Assembly (NCBI RefSeq): GCF_016862895.1
Contig: NZ_BONV01000019.1
Location: 62,001 to 126,000 of the forward strand
DNA from: Planotetraspora kaengkrachanensis
GTDB lineage: Bacteria; Actinomycetota; Actinomycetes; Streptosporangiales; Streptosporangiaceae
Direction: 5' to 3'
DNA length: 64,000 bases
Positions 27,572 through 35,754 of the stretch are shown one piece after another (the stretch's first letter is position 1; the number at the start of each line of letters is the position of its first letter). A program made the translations under genes and the position numbers. The notes under the pieces are model-generated. The model ran no database searches, was not told where the DNA came from, and saw only the letters and a list, made by a program, of their open reading frames with translations.

Positions 27572-28022
27572 GTCCGGGGTGGTTCTTGCCGCGGGCCTTC
27601 CAGAAGACGGACCCGTCGCGCGGGTTCCCGTCGGGTGACGCCCCGTCCGGGGGCAGTTCGGCGGCCTGGACGATCTCGTTGATCGCCCTGCCCGACAACC
27701 GCGCCTTGGGCAGGAAGGCGATCGCCGGACTCGCCGTGATGACGTCCGTCAGGTCTCCCTCGGCGTAGGTGGAGATCAGGATGACCTTCGACGTCCCGGC
27801 GGATGCTCCTTCGGCCAGGTCTCTGGCGAGGTCCAGGCCGGAGTCCTCGCCGAGGCTGATGTCGACCAGCGAAACGTCCGGGCGCAGCGCCGCCGCCTGC
27901 CTGATGGCGTCGGCCCGGGTCGACGCCACGCCGACGACCTCGATTCCCTCGCGGCCCAGCACATCGCATGCGACCTCGAGGAAGTGGTCGTTGTCATCGA
28001 CGATCAGGCAGCGCAGGGCCAT
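27549..28022 (-). CDS. Receiver-only response regulator
   Basis: A 157-residue CheY-like protein with D9/D10, phosphoacceptor D54 in VSLVDISLGEDSG, a conserved T/S and lysine in FLPKARLSG, and no DNA-binding domain. The C-terminal 35 residues are disordered and rich in Pro/Gly/Asp. It overlaps the NarL-type gene tail-to-tail by 23 bp. It could be a phosphate sink or relay for the neighbouring kinases. The start is ATG 28022, with a weak ribosome-binding site. Confidence 0.85.
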   Translation of the reverse strand: MALRCLIVDDNDHFLEVACDVLGREGIEVVGVASTRADAIRQAAALRPDVSLVDISLGEDSGLDLARDLAEGASAGTSKVILISTYAEGDLTDVITASPAIAFLPKARLSGRAINEIVQAAELPPDGASPDGNPRDGSVFWKARGKNHPGPNGSRGR

Positions 28023-28183
28023 GAATCCAGCATCGCCGTAAGGAGCCGCCCGGGCATTGCAGCTAACGGTAATGCCGAATGTTCCGCTGGCCTGTGTGAT
28101 GGATGGCGGCTGGCACCGAAGACGGCCGGCCGCGCGGACGGCATCGTGGTCCGGGTAAGCCCACATCGCAGCTGGAGGGCCCC

Positions 28184-28279
28184 ATGGCACGGCAGATCCG
28201 CATCCGCAGGCCGAGAAGGCCGGTGGCCAGGCTCGCCCTGGATCTGCGCACCCCGAAGGGCAGGCTCCTGCCGTACTGA
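28184..28279 (+). CDS. Small basic peptide (31 aa)
   Basis: A 31-codon frame from ATG 28184 to TGA 28277-28279, with GGAGGG four bases upstream. The N-terminal half is very basic (MARQIRIRRPRRPVAR), followed by LALDLRTPKG and an aromatic end. It stops 3 bp before the convergent Lrp gene. The strong ribosome-binding site argues for translation. It could contact nucleic acid or be a leader peptide. No family recognised. Confidence 0.5.
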   Translation: MARQIRIRRPRRPVARLALDLRTPKGRLLPY

Positions 28280-28282
28280 TCG

Positions 28283-28744
28283 CTACCGGGCCGAGCCGGG
28301 ATCGGAGACGTCCAGCGGCCGTTCGAAGAACGTCTCCAGTACGACGATGGTCTGGGTGCCGGTGACACCGTCGACGTCGAACACGCGGCGCAGCACGGCC
28401 TGCAGATGCTCCGGGGTCGAGGCGCGGATCTTGACCAGGAGCGACGCGGAACCGGCGATGACGTGGGCCTCCTGGATCTCGGGGATGGCCGCGAGGGCGT
28501 CACGGGTCGGCGGGTCGCCCATCCACACGTTGGCCTGCAGCATGACGAACGCGAGCACGCCGCGGTCGACGGCGGCCGGGTCGACGTCGACGGTGGTGCG
28601 CCGGATGACCCCGCGTTCGCGCAACTTGCGAACCCGCTCGTGAGCCGATCCCGCCGACAACCCCACCGCTTTGCCGAGATCCGCGTACGCCTGCGTGGCG
28701 TCGGCCTGCAACGCCGCCAGCAGGGCCCGGTCTGTGCCGTCCAC
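28283..28744 (-). CDS. Lrp/AsnC-family transcriptional regulator
   Basis: A 153-residue regulator with an N-terminal HTH (DRALLAALQADATQAYADLGKAVGLSAGSAHERVRKLRERGVI) and a RAM ligand-binding domain (VLAFVMLQANVWMG... EAHVIAGSASLLVKIRASTPEHLQAVLRRVFDVDGVTGTQTIVVLETFFER). The start is GTG 28744 with GGAGG upstream. It is divergent from the SMP-30 gene and is its likely regulator; inverted repeats between them are the candidate sites. Confidence 0.92.
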   Translation of the reverse strand: MDGTDRALLAALQADATQAYADLGKAVGLSAGSAHERVRKLRERGVIRRTTVDVDPAAVDRGVLAFVMLQANVWMGDPPTRDALAAIPEIQEAHVIAGSASLLVKIRASTPEHLQAVLRRVFDVDGVTGTQTIVVLETFFERPLDVSDPGSAR

Positions 28745-28772
28745 CGCACCTCCACTGCTCGAACGTGAACTA

Positions 28773-28805
28773 GTCAATCTGGTAATTGACCATACTACAT
28801 ATGGT
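28773..28805. promoter_or_regulatory. Inverted repeats between Lrp and SMP-30 genes
   Basis: GTCAAT-CTGGTA-ATTGAC (28773-28790) is followed by ACCATA-CTACA-TATGGT (28789-28805). Both are perfect 6-bp-arm inverted repeats in an AT-rich island, arranged like sites for an oligomeric Lrp-type regulator. Confidence 0.6.
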
Positions 28806-28855
28806 AATGCTAGCGTTTCGTCGAACAGTAATCGGCTCACTCTGAGGAGCTCGCG

Positions 28856-29788
28856 ATGGCTGAGACCATCCCCGCCCAGTTCCAGGTGCTCGACGAACGC
28901 TTCCGGTACATCGACGGCGACTTCGTCCTCGAACGGCTGCACACCGGCTCGCGCAAGACCGAGGGCCCGGCGTACTTCCCGGCAGGGCGCTACCTGGTGT
29001 GGAGCGACATCCCCAACGACCGGCTCCTGCGCTGGGACGAGACCACCGGCGCCGTCGGGGTCTTCCGCCACGGCTCCGGTCATGCCAACGGCAACACCGT
29101 GGACAGGCAGGGCCGGCTCATCACCTGCGAGCAGGGCAACAGGCGCGTCACCCGCACCGAACACGACGGCACCGTCACCGTGCTGGCCGACCGGTACCAG
29201 GGCAGGCGCCTCAACAGCCCCAACGACGTGGTCGTCCGCGCTGACGGCACGATCTGGTTCACCGACCCGATCTACGGCATCGTCAGCGACTACGAGGGCA
29301 ACAAGGGTGACTGTGAGTTCGGCGGCGCCTGTTACGTGTTCCGCCTCGACCCGGCCACGAACGACCTACGAGTGGTCGCCGACGACTTCTGCCGACCCAA
29401 CGGACTTGCCTTCGCGCCCGACGAACAGCGGTTGTACATCGCCGACACCCGGCAGGAGCCCAGCCACATCCGCGCCTTCGACGTCTCCGACGAGGGCGAC
29501 CTGACCGGCGGGAAGATCTTCGCCGAATGCGACCACGGACGCTTCGACGGTCTCCGGGTGGACGACGCCGGACGGGTCTGGGCCGCCGCCTGGGACGGGG
29601 TGCACTGCTTCGACACGGACGGCACGCTCATCAGAAAGCTCCTGCTGCCGGAACCGGTCGCGAACCTCACCTTCGGCGGCCCCAAGCGCAATCACCTCTT
29701 CATCACCGCGGGGACCAGCGTGTACACGATTCGGGTCACCGTCAACGGCGCCCGCTATCCCCAGACGGCCGGAATCGGGCGGTCATGA
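28856..29788 (+). CDS. SMP-30/gluconolactonase-family lactonase
   Basis: A 310-residue six-bladed beta-propeller hydrolase. The metal ligands are visible: Glu in TEGPAYFP, Asn in LNSPNDVVV and the Asn/Asp of FCRPNGLAFAPDEQRLYIADT. It probably opens a sugar lactone such as gluconolactone. The ATG has GAGGAG upstream. Its stop overlaps a following ATG as ATGA, which once coupled it to the gene now reduced to a nadE remnant. Confidence 0.92.
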   Translation: MAETIPAQFQVLDERFRYIDGDFVLERLHTGSRKTEGPAYFPAGRYLVWSDIPNDRLLRWDETTGAVGVFRHGSGHANGNTVDRQGRLITCEQGNRRVTRTEHDGTVTVLADRYQGRRLNSPNDVVVRADGTIWFTDPIYGIVSDYEGNKGDCEFGGACYVFRLDPATNDLRVVADDFCRPNGLAFAPDEQRLYIADTRQEPSHIRAFDVSDEGDLTGGKIFAECDHGRFDGLRVDDAGRVWAAAWDGVHCFDTDGTLIRKLLLPEPVANLTFGGPKRNHLFITAGTSVYTIRVTVNGARYPQTAGIGRS

Positions 29789-30238
29789 ACGACGTCACGA
29801 CCACCGAGCCGGCCCGGCAGTCCATCGCCCGCGAACAGGCAGCGGATGATCGCCCAGTACGCCGTCGCCGGAGCGTTCGGCGGGCTGGTCGTCGGCACCG
29901 ATCACGCTGCCGAGGCGGTCACCGGATTCTTCACCAAACACGGAGACGGCGCCGCCGACGTCATACCGCTGGCGGGTCTGACCAAGCGGCGCGTACGCGC
30001 GATCGCCCACGCGCTGGGCATGCCGGACACGTTGATCCACAAGACGCCCACCGCGGACCTCGAATCCCTCCGCCCCGGCAGGCCCGACGAGGAGGTGTTC
30101 GGCTTCACCTACGACGACATCGACGACTTCCTCGAAGGCCGTGCCGTCGAGGAGGCCGTCTCACAGGCGATCCTCGACCGGTATCAGGCGACCGCCCACA
30201 AACGCCGGATGCCGATGCCCCCCGGTATGCGAGGTTAG
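29785..30238 (+). pseudogene. nadE: Remnant of ammonia-dependent NAD synthetase (nadE), 5' half missing
   Basis: From about 29834 to the stop at 30238, one frame encodes the C-terminal half of NadE ([64 protein letters not shown]). The N-terminal ATP pyrophosphatase loop (SGGxDS) and about 150 residues are absent. Upstream, an ATG at 29785 coupled to the SMP-30 stop opens a different frame that only gives Arg-rich nonsense after about 20 codons. An internal deletion that also shifted the frame is the simplest reading. A 130-residue product from ATG 29846 could still be made but cannot be a working synthetase. Confidence 0.8.
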
Positions 30239-30549
30239 GTCGTGTCCGCCTCGCTCCCGTCCGGAACCCCCCGGGCGGGCAGCGGGATGCGCAGGGACAC
30301 GGTCCCGCGCAGGTCGAGCCACACGCTCTCGGGGCCGCGGACGAGGCGGAGCACGACCTCGTCACAGGCGGGGCAGCGCGCCACCAACCCCGGGGCCGGG
30401 CCGTACACCCGCAGCGAGGCGACCGGTCCGGTGAGGCCGCAGTGGACGCACTGGCCCGCGGCCGCCGTGACGTCGACGGCGAAGATCTCGCGCAGCGGGC
30501 CGGCCAGGGCGTTGCCGTCCTGGTAGGAGTCCTGAGCGGGTTCGGTCAT
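30235..30549 (-). CDS. DUF6510 zinc-ribbon protein
   Basis: A 104-residue protein with CVHC and CPAC pairs (residues about 34-37 and 59-62) that should bind one zinc. It is the last gene of a three-gene unit with a flavoreductase and a molybdopterin oxidoreductase, 1 nt after the reductase stop. Such DUF6510 proteins accompany these two enzymes in related actinomycetes; their role is unknown. Confidence 0.8.
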   Translation of the reverse strand: MTEPAQDSYQDGNALAGPLREIFAVDVTAAAGQCVHCGLTGPVASLRVYGPAPGLVARCPACDEVVLRLVRGPESVWLDLRGTVSLRIPLPARGVPDGSEADTT

Positions 30550-30550
30550 G

Positions 30551-31282
30551 TCACCCTCCGGTGGGGCCGAATCGTTCGGTCTTGATCGCGCGGGCGTCGT
30601 GGCCCATGGCGAGCAGGATGTCGGAGGCCGTCTCGACGAAGCCGGTCGGCCCGCAGATGTAGCAGGCGGGCGTGAAGTCCGCCGGCCAGCCGCCGCTGTT
30701 CAGGTCGGCCACGGTGAGCCGGCCGGGCGGACGGGTCCACCCGTCGGGGACGGCGCGGGTGTAGAGGTAGGTCACGTCCAGGCCGGGGTCCGGCCGGCGC
30801 AACTCCTGCGCGTAATAGCGTTCGCCCGGCTCGCGCAGCGAGTAGACGAGGCGGAACGGGGTGCGGCTGCCCGCCTGACGGCGAGCCCGGATCATGGCCA
30901 TCAGCGGGACGATCCCCGAACCGCCGGCGACCAGCAGCACGGGCGCGGTGCCGTCGGGCCGCCACACGAACCAGCCACCCACGGGCCCGCGGATCTCGAC
31001 CTCGTCGCCTACGGCGAGTTCCTCGGTCAGGTACGGCGAGACCTCGCCGTCGGACACCCGCTGGACGGTCAGCTCGACCCGTTCGCCGTCGGCGGGAGCG
31101 GCGATGGAGTAGCTGCGCTGGGTGCTGTAGCCGTCTTCGGCGGTCAGCCGTACGTCCACGTGCTGGCCCGCCAGGTGCCCGGGCCAGTCGGGAATCTGGA
31201 GCACCAGAGTGCGCGCGCTCGGGGTCTCGTCACGGATCTCGACCAGCCTGGCGATGCGCCAGACCAGTCTGCGGCCGTTCAA
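30551..31282 (-). CDS. Ferredoxin-NADP reductase-type FAD/NAD(P)H oxidoreductase
   Basis: A 243-residue FNR-fold enzyme. The FAD-binding barrel has QRSYSIAAP, and the NAD(P) domain has LLVAGGSGIVPLMAMIRAR and YICGPTGFVE near the end. There is no [2Fe-2S] domain, so its acceptor must be a separate protein; the coupled molybdoenzyme is the obvious candidate. The start is most likely TTG 31282, overlapping the upstream stop (TTGA). That start is unusual, and the exact N-terminus is uncertain by a few residues. Confidence 0.88.
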   Translation of the reverse strand: MNGRRLVWRIARLVEIRDETPSARTLVLQIPDWPGHLAGQHVDVRLTAEDGYSTQRSYSIAAPADGERVELTVQRVSDGEVSPYLTEELAVGDEVEIRGPVGGWFVWRPDGTAPVLLVAGGSGIVPLMAMIRARRQAGSRTPFRLVYSLREPGERYYAQELRRPDPGLDVTYLYTRAVPDGWTRPPGRLTVADLNSGGWPADFTPACYICGPTGFVETASDILLAMGHDARAIKTERFGPTGG

Positions 31283-31878
31283 TCTCCCTGGTAGCGCTGC
31301 TCGCGCCACGGGTCGCCGTAGTTGTGGTAGCCGGCCGTCTCCCAGAATCCCGGCCAGTCCTCGTTCAGGAGCCGGATGCCCTGCACCCATTTCGCGGACT
31401 TCCACAGGTAGAGGTGGGGGACCAGGAGCCGGGCCGGGCCGCCGTGCGCGGCGGCGAGTTCCTCACCGTCGAACTGGTAGACGATCCACGCCTTGCCGTC
31501 GAGCAGGTCCTCGACGGGGAGGTTCGTCGTGTAACCGCCGTAGGAGTACACGAGGGCGTACTCGGCGCTCGACTCGACGTCGGCGAACAGGGTGTCCAGG
31601 GACACCCCCTTCCAGGCGGTGCCGAGCTTCGACCACTTGGTGACGCAGTGGAGGTCGACGGTCGGGGTCTCGCTGGGCAGGGCCATCAGCTCCTGCCACG
31701 ACCAGCGGTGTGTCCTCCCGTCCTCGGTGTCGATGGCGAACTCCCAGCGATCCAGCGGGATCCTCGGAGTCGGCCCGGCCGACAGGACGGGGAAGTCGTG
31801 AACCAGGTACTGGCCGGGTGGCAGCTTGACGCCCTCGTCCCTCGGCCTGCCGCGGAAACCGCGCGAAACAAATCCCAT
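31279..31878 (-). CDS. Sulfite-oxidase-type molybdopterin oxidoreductase (cytosolic)
   Basis: A 199-residue member of the sulfite oxidase/YedY fold. The molybdenum-ligating cysteine is in DLHCVTKWS, and the cofactor pocket includes GYTTNLPVEDL and HGGPARLLVPHLYLWKSAKWVQGI. It has no signal peptide or Tat motif, unlike MsrP/YedY, so it should be cytosolic and take electrons from the coupled flavoreductase. The start is ATG 31878 with GGAGG upstream. The substrate is unknown. Confidence 0.9.
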   Translation of the reverse strand: MGFVSRGFRGRPRDEGVKLPPGQYLVHDFPVLSAGPTPRIPLDRWEFAIDTEDGRTHRWSWQELMALPSETPTVDLHCVTKWSKLGTAWKGVSLDTLFADVESSAEYALVYSYGGYTTNLPVEDLLDGKAWIVYQFDGEELAAAHGGPARLLVPHLYLWKSAKWVQGIRLLNEDWPGFWETAGYHNYGDPWREQRYQGD

Positions 31879-31920
31879 TTGTACCTCCAGGCGCCACATT
31901 ATCGAGTGGCCGGAAAAGGG

Positions 31921-31957
31921 AGGAGACCCGGCGTGGAGATTCACGCCGGGTCCTCCT
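31921..31957 (-). terminator. Terminator of the nucleotidase gene
   Basis: A stem of about 15 bp with one bulge (arms 31921-31935 and 31942-31957) starts 12 bases after the nucleotidase stop. On the minus strand it is followed by CCCTTTTCC. Confidence 0.75.
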
Positions 31958-31969
31958 ACGGGGTGTGGC

Positions 31970-33757
31970 TCAGAAGACCGGAACGCCCTCGCGCACGAGC
32001 TTCCAGTTGGGTTCAGCGAAGGTGGCGGGGTCGATGGTGCCGGACGCCGTGGCGTACTCGATCAGCGCCTGACGGATCTCCACCTGGGCGTTGTAGACCA
32101 CGGGAGCCGTCGTCACTCCCGGGAAGCCGCCGCCGCCCGACTGCCGGTAGTTGTTGATCGCGACCACGAACTGCTGGTCGGCGGCGACCGGCTGCCCCTG
32201 GTAGGACAGGCCGACGATGCGCTCGCCCACCGGCTTGGAGATGTCGATGTCGTACGTCACCCCGGACAACTGGTCGTAGTTGTAATCAGGGGTGCCGCCG
32301 GCGTTGGTGAGGGTACTGAGGTCGATCGGCGCACCCGGGGCGACCTGGTTGAAGTACCTGGCGGAGTACTCCAGGTAGTCCTTGACCTGGGCGCCGGTCA
32401 GCTTGATCCCCAGCAGGGTGTTGTCGTAGACGTACAGGCCGGCCATGTCGCGCACGCTCACCGGACCCGCGGGGAAGACCGCGCTGCGGCTGAACGGAGC
32501 GGCGATCGACAACACCGGCAGGGACGCGTCGGGCGTGCCCGCGACGGCCTTGCCGACCAGGTCGGTCTGGACCTTCTGGATGTAGTCGAGGATCGGGGTG
32601 TCCTTGTACGGAGACTCCGCGGCGGACAGCTGCTCCTTCGACTGGGCGATCACCTGGTTGACGTACGCCACGGTCTTGTCGTGCTGGTCCTTCATGAGCG
32701 CGACGATCTTGGGGTCCTCGGGGACCGTGTTGGTGTTCAACGTGGTGGACGACTTGCCCGAGACGGCCCATTTGCCGCGCTGCTTGGTGAGGGTGAAGTC
32801 GACCACCGACAGGCGCTGGCCCCACCGGCCCGGCTCGGTCAGCAGCACCTGCTGCCCGGTGGCCTTGTTGGTCACGAACCGCTGCGGCACGTCGTTGTGG
32901 GCGTGCCCGAACAGGACGGCGTCGATTCCCGGCACCTGCTCGGCGACCATGGCCGAGGCGTTCTCCACCGGGAGGTCGGAGCCGTAGGACGACATGCCGT
33001 TGTCGCCGGCGTGAGCGGTGACGAGCACCACGTCGGCGCCGAGGCCGCGGATGACCGGCACCCACTTCTTCGCGGTCGCGACCAGGTCGAGGAACTTCAG
33101 CTTGCCCTCGACGTTGCCCTTGTCCCAGATCGCGATGCCCGGGTTGGTGAGCCCGAGGACGCCGACCTTGATCGGCTTTTCGCCCTTGACCTTCATCGTC
33201 TTGATGATGAAGGGCTGGTACGCCGGGAGGCCCGTCCTGGCCGACACCGCGTTGGCCCCGAGTACGGGGGCCTTCATCTGGTCGATCCACTTGGCCAGCA
33301 GGGGCAGGCCGTAGTTGAACTCGTGGTTGCCCAGCGTGACCGCGTCGTATCCGATGGCGTTCATCGCCTTGGCCATCGGGTGGGTCCTGCCGGTCTCGGT
33401 GACCGGCTCGACCTTCGCGTAGTAGTAGTCGAGCGGGGTGCCCTGGATGGTGTCGCCGGAGTCGAACAACAACGTGTGGTCGGCGCCGCGGTCGGCGCGG
33501 ATCTGCTTGACCAGGGTGGAGACCTTCGCCAGGCCGACGTCGTTGTGCGCGCTGTCGTCGTACTCGGCGTTCTTGAAGTAATCCCAGTTGACGGCGTTTC
33601 CGTGGATGTCGGAGCTGGCCATGACGGTGACCTTCACCGAGTGGCCGGAGGATGAGTGGCCGGAAGACGCGGTGGCGGGGGCGCTGGGGGCCAGGAGACC
33701 GATCGCCGTAACGGTGGCGGCGATGACGGCCGGGACCTTGCCGATCTTGGAGGACAT
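31970..33757 (-). CDS. Secreted 5'-nucleotidase / 2',3'-cyclic phosphodiesterase family enzyme
   Basis: A 595-residue UshA/CpdB-type metallophosphoesterase. A signal peptide (residues 1-31) precedes the catalytic domain, with dimetal motifs SSDIHG, FDSGDTIQG, LGNHEFNYG, VTAHAGDNG and FGHAHND. The C-terminal 5'-nucleotidase domain includes YVYDNTLLGIKLTGAQVKDYLEYSARYF and NNYRQSGGGGFPG. Together these fit removal of phosphate from extracellular nucleotides or cyclic nucleotides. It is a single-gene unit with its own terminator. Confidence 0.92.
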   Translation of the reverse strand: MSSKIGKVPAVIAATVTAIGLLAPSAPATASSGHSSSGHSVKVTVMASSDIHGNAVNWDYFKNAEYDDSAHNDVGLAKVSTLVKQIRADRGADHTLLFDSGDTIQGTPLDYYYAKVEPVTETGRTHPMAKAMNAIGYDAVTLGNHEFNYGLPLLAKWIDQMKAPVLGANAVSARTGLPAYQPFIIKTMKVKGEKPIKVGVLGLTNPGIAIWDKGNVEGKLKFLDLVATAKKWVPVIRGLGADVVLVTAHAGDNGMSSYGSDLPVENASAMVAEQVPGIDAVLFGHAHNDVPQRFVTNKATGQQVLLTEPGRWGQRLSVVDFTLTKQRGKWAVSGKSSTTLNTNTVPEDPKIVALMKDQHDKTVAYVNQVIAQSKEQLSAAESPYKDTPILDYIQKVQTDLVGKAVAGTPDASLPVLSIAAPFSRSAVFPAGPVSVRDMAGLYVYDNTLLGIKLTGAQVKDYLEYSARYFNQVAPGAPIDLSTLTNAGGTPDYNYDQLSGVTYDIDISKPVGERIVGLSYQGQPVAADQQFVVAINNYRQSGGGGFPGVTTAPVVYNAQVEIRQALIEYATASGTIDPATFAEPNWKLVREGVPVF

Positions 33758-33781
33758 TCCTGTGACGCTAACGACGGGATG

Positions 33782-34708
33782 TCACCGCGGCGTCACAGAA
33801 TTCTTAACCGGACATGGAGCTCTCATGTCAGAGCGATCGGGCTGGGAGCTCCCGGCTTCGTACTCACTGGACCTCGCCCACTTGGCGAGGAGTTGGAGGG
33901 CGTTCCCGGACGGCGAGTCGGGATCGTCGGTGTAGATCAGCAACATCTGGTCGGCGTCCCCGGGGAGGGTGAGCGCCTGGTATCCGAGCGTGAATTCGCC
34001 GACGGCCGGGTGCCGGTAGCGCTTGGTCCCTGAGATGCGCTCGAGCACGTGGTGTTCGTCCCAGATTCGCCGGAAGTCCTCGCTGTGCAGGCAGAGTTCC
34101 CTGGTCAGATCATGGAGCCCCGGGTCGTGCGGATACCTGCCGATGGAGAAGCGCAGCATGGCGGTGGCGTCGGCCGCCACGATCTCCCAGTCGAGGTGGA
34201 GCTCCCTGGACGCCGGATCCAGGAAGACGAATCTGGCCAGGTTGCGTTCGCGCGCCGACATGGTCTCGAAGCCCACCATCAAGGCACGGAACATCAGATT
34301 GGCGGCCAGGATGTCCGTACGAAGGCCGATCACGGCCGCCGGGATGTCGGCGTGCTCCAGGGTGCCGAGCAGGATGTGGGTCTCCTGGCGCACGCGTTGA
34401 GGGGGAAGCGTCCCGCAGCGGCTCGGGACGCAGATCGGGTTGGCGAGATCGAACAGGTGTTCGCGCTCGGTCTCGCCGAGTTGGAGTGCGCGGGCGATGG
34501 CGTCGAGCACCACGGGAGAGGCGTTCTTGCTGCGGCCCTGTTCCAGCCGGGTGTAGTAGTCGACGCTGACGCCGGCGAGTTGGGCGAGTTCCTCGCGCCG
34601 CAGCCCGGGGACGCGCCTGTGTCCCCGAACGGCCAGCCCGACGCTCTTCGGATCGACGCGGGCCCGGCGTGAGCGGAGAAAGTCCCCCAGCTTCACGAGG
34701 CGGTCCAT
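33782..34708 (-). CDS. MmyB-type HTH regulator, copy 1
   Basis: A 308-residue Xre-type regulator. The N-terminal HTH (PGLRREELAQLAGVSVDYYTRLEQGRSKNAS) is followed by an MmyB-like ligand-binding domain. It is a tandem paralogue of the next gene and begins with the same MDRLVKLGDFLRSRRAR. The start has no ribosome-binding site; a CATACT box ends six bases before the ATG, as in the paralogue. The C-terminal 25 residues have no counterpart in copy 2. Its target is unknown. Confidence 0.9.
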   Translation of the reverse strand: MDRLVKLGDFLRSRRARVDPKSVGLAVRGHRRVPGLRREELAQLAGVSVDYYTRLEQGRSKNASPVVLDAIARALQLGETEREHLFDLANPICVPSRCGTLPPQRVRQETHILLGTLEHADIPAAVIGLRTDILAANLMFRALMVGFETMSARERNLARFVFLDPASRELHLDWEIVAADATAMLRFSIGRYPHDPGLHDLTRELCLHSEDFRRIWDEHHVLERISGTKRYRHPAVGEFTLGYQALTLPGDADQMLLIYTDDPDSPSGNALQLLAKWARSSEYEAGSSQPDRSDMRAPCPVKNSVTPR

Positions 34709-34729
34709 GCGTCCAGTATGTGCTTTACG

Positions 34730-35596
34730 TCACTTTTGGTCGTTGTGAGGGGGGTAGCCGGACATCGCCCACTTGACGAGCAGGTCCAAAGCGGAGGCGG
34801 ACGGAGACCCCCTGGTGGCCGTGCAGACGCACAGGAACTGCTCGGACTCCTCGGGGAGCCGCAGGAACTGGTAGGTCACAGACATGTCCCCGACGATCGG
34901 ATGGTGGAAGCCCTTCCTTCCCGACGTCCGTTCGTGGACGTGGTGCGCGGCCCAGACCCGCCTGAATTCCTCGTCGCCGAGCAGTTCCTCGATCAGCTCG
35001 TTGAGTTTCGGTTCGCCGGGATGCCTGCCGAGGGCGAAGCGGAGCACCGCGGTGAGGTCGGCCGCCACGTGTTCCCAGTCGCTGTACAACTCGCGTGCGC
35101 TCGGGTCCAGGAAGCAGAACCTCGCCAGGTTTCTGTCCCGGACCGGTCTGTCGTCCGACCACATCAGCAGGGCCCGGTACGGCCGGTTGGCGATCAGGAC
35201 GTCCAGGCACCGGCTGAGCACGCACGCGGGGACCCCGGCGTGCTCCAGGGTGTCCAGTAGTTCGTAGGTGGCGGGCGGCACCTGCTGCCTGGATCCCGGA
35301 TGATCACGGACGGGGTGAAGAATGGGGCTGGCCAGCGCGAACAGGTGATCGCGCTCGGTCTCGTTGAGCCGGAGCGCGCGGGCGATGGCGTCGAGCACCG
35401 TGGCAGAGGCGTTCTTGCTGCGGCCCTGTTCCAGCCGGGTGTAGTACTCGACGCTGACGCCGGCGAGCCGTGCCAGTTCCTCACGCCGCAGTCCGGGGAC
35501 GCGCCGACGTCCCTGAGCCGCCGTTTCCCCCTCGACGGGCTGGAGGCGGGCTCGGCGTGAGCGGAGGAAGTCCCCCAGCTTCACGAGGCGGTCCAT
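34730..35596 (-). CDS. MmyB-type HTH regulator, copy 2
   Basis: A 288-residue paralogue of the gene at 33782, with the same HTH (VPGLRREELARLAGVSVEYYTRLEQGRSKNAS) and MmyB-like domain. The ligand region differs more, which suggests different small molecules. It is predicted leaderless (CATAAT six bases before ATG). It is divergent from the sensorless kinase. A GGATGATCACGG at about 35297-35308 resembles the 53-bp array core but is normal coding sequence here. Confidence 0.9.
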   Translation of the reverse strand: MDRLVKLGDFLRSRRARLQPVEGETAAQGRRRVPGLRREELARLAGVSVEYYTRLEQGRSKNASATVLDAIARALRLNETERDHLFALASPILHPVRDHPGSRQQVPPATYELLDTLEHAGVPACVLSRCLDVLIANRPYRALLMWSDDRPVRDRNLARFCFLDPSARELYSDWEHVAADLTAVLRFALGRHPGEPKLNELIEELLGDEEFRRVWAAHHVHERTSGRKGFHHPIVGDMSVTYQFLRLPEESEQFLCVCTATRGSPSASALDLLVKWAMSGYPPHNDQK

Positions 35597-35754
35597 TTGT
35601 CCATTATGTGCCCTATATCACTGTTCGGGGCTCAGGGTGGCCCTGCTGGTCCGTGTCTGGACAGGGCCTGTTCAGCGCCACCATGTGCCGTCCGAGAGTG
35701 GTTTTCTGGAAAGTGGCGAATGGCCGACCATCCCGATCAAGGAAGGAATTACCG

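Noticed and set aside
35297-35316. GGATGATCACGGACGGGGTG as another copy of the 53-bp array core
   Set aside because: It lies inside a regulator gene whose length matches its tandem paralogue at this point, so nothing was inserted. The likeness is limited and may be chance.
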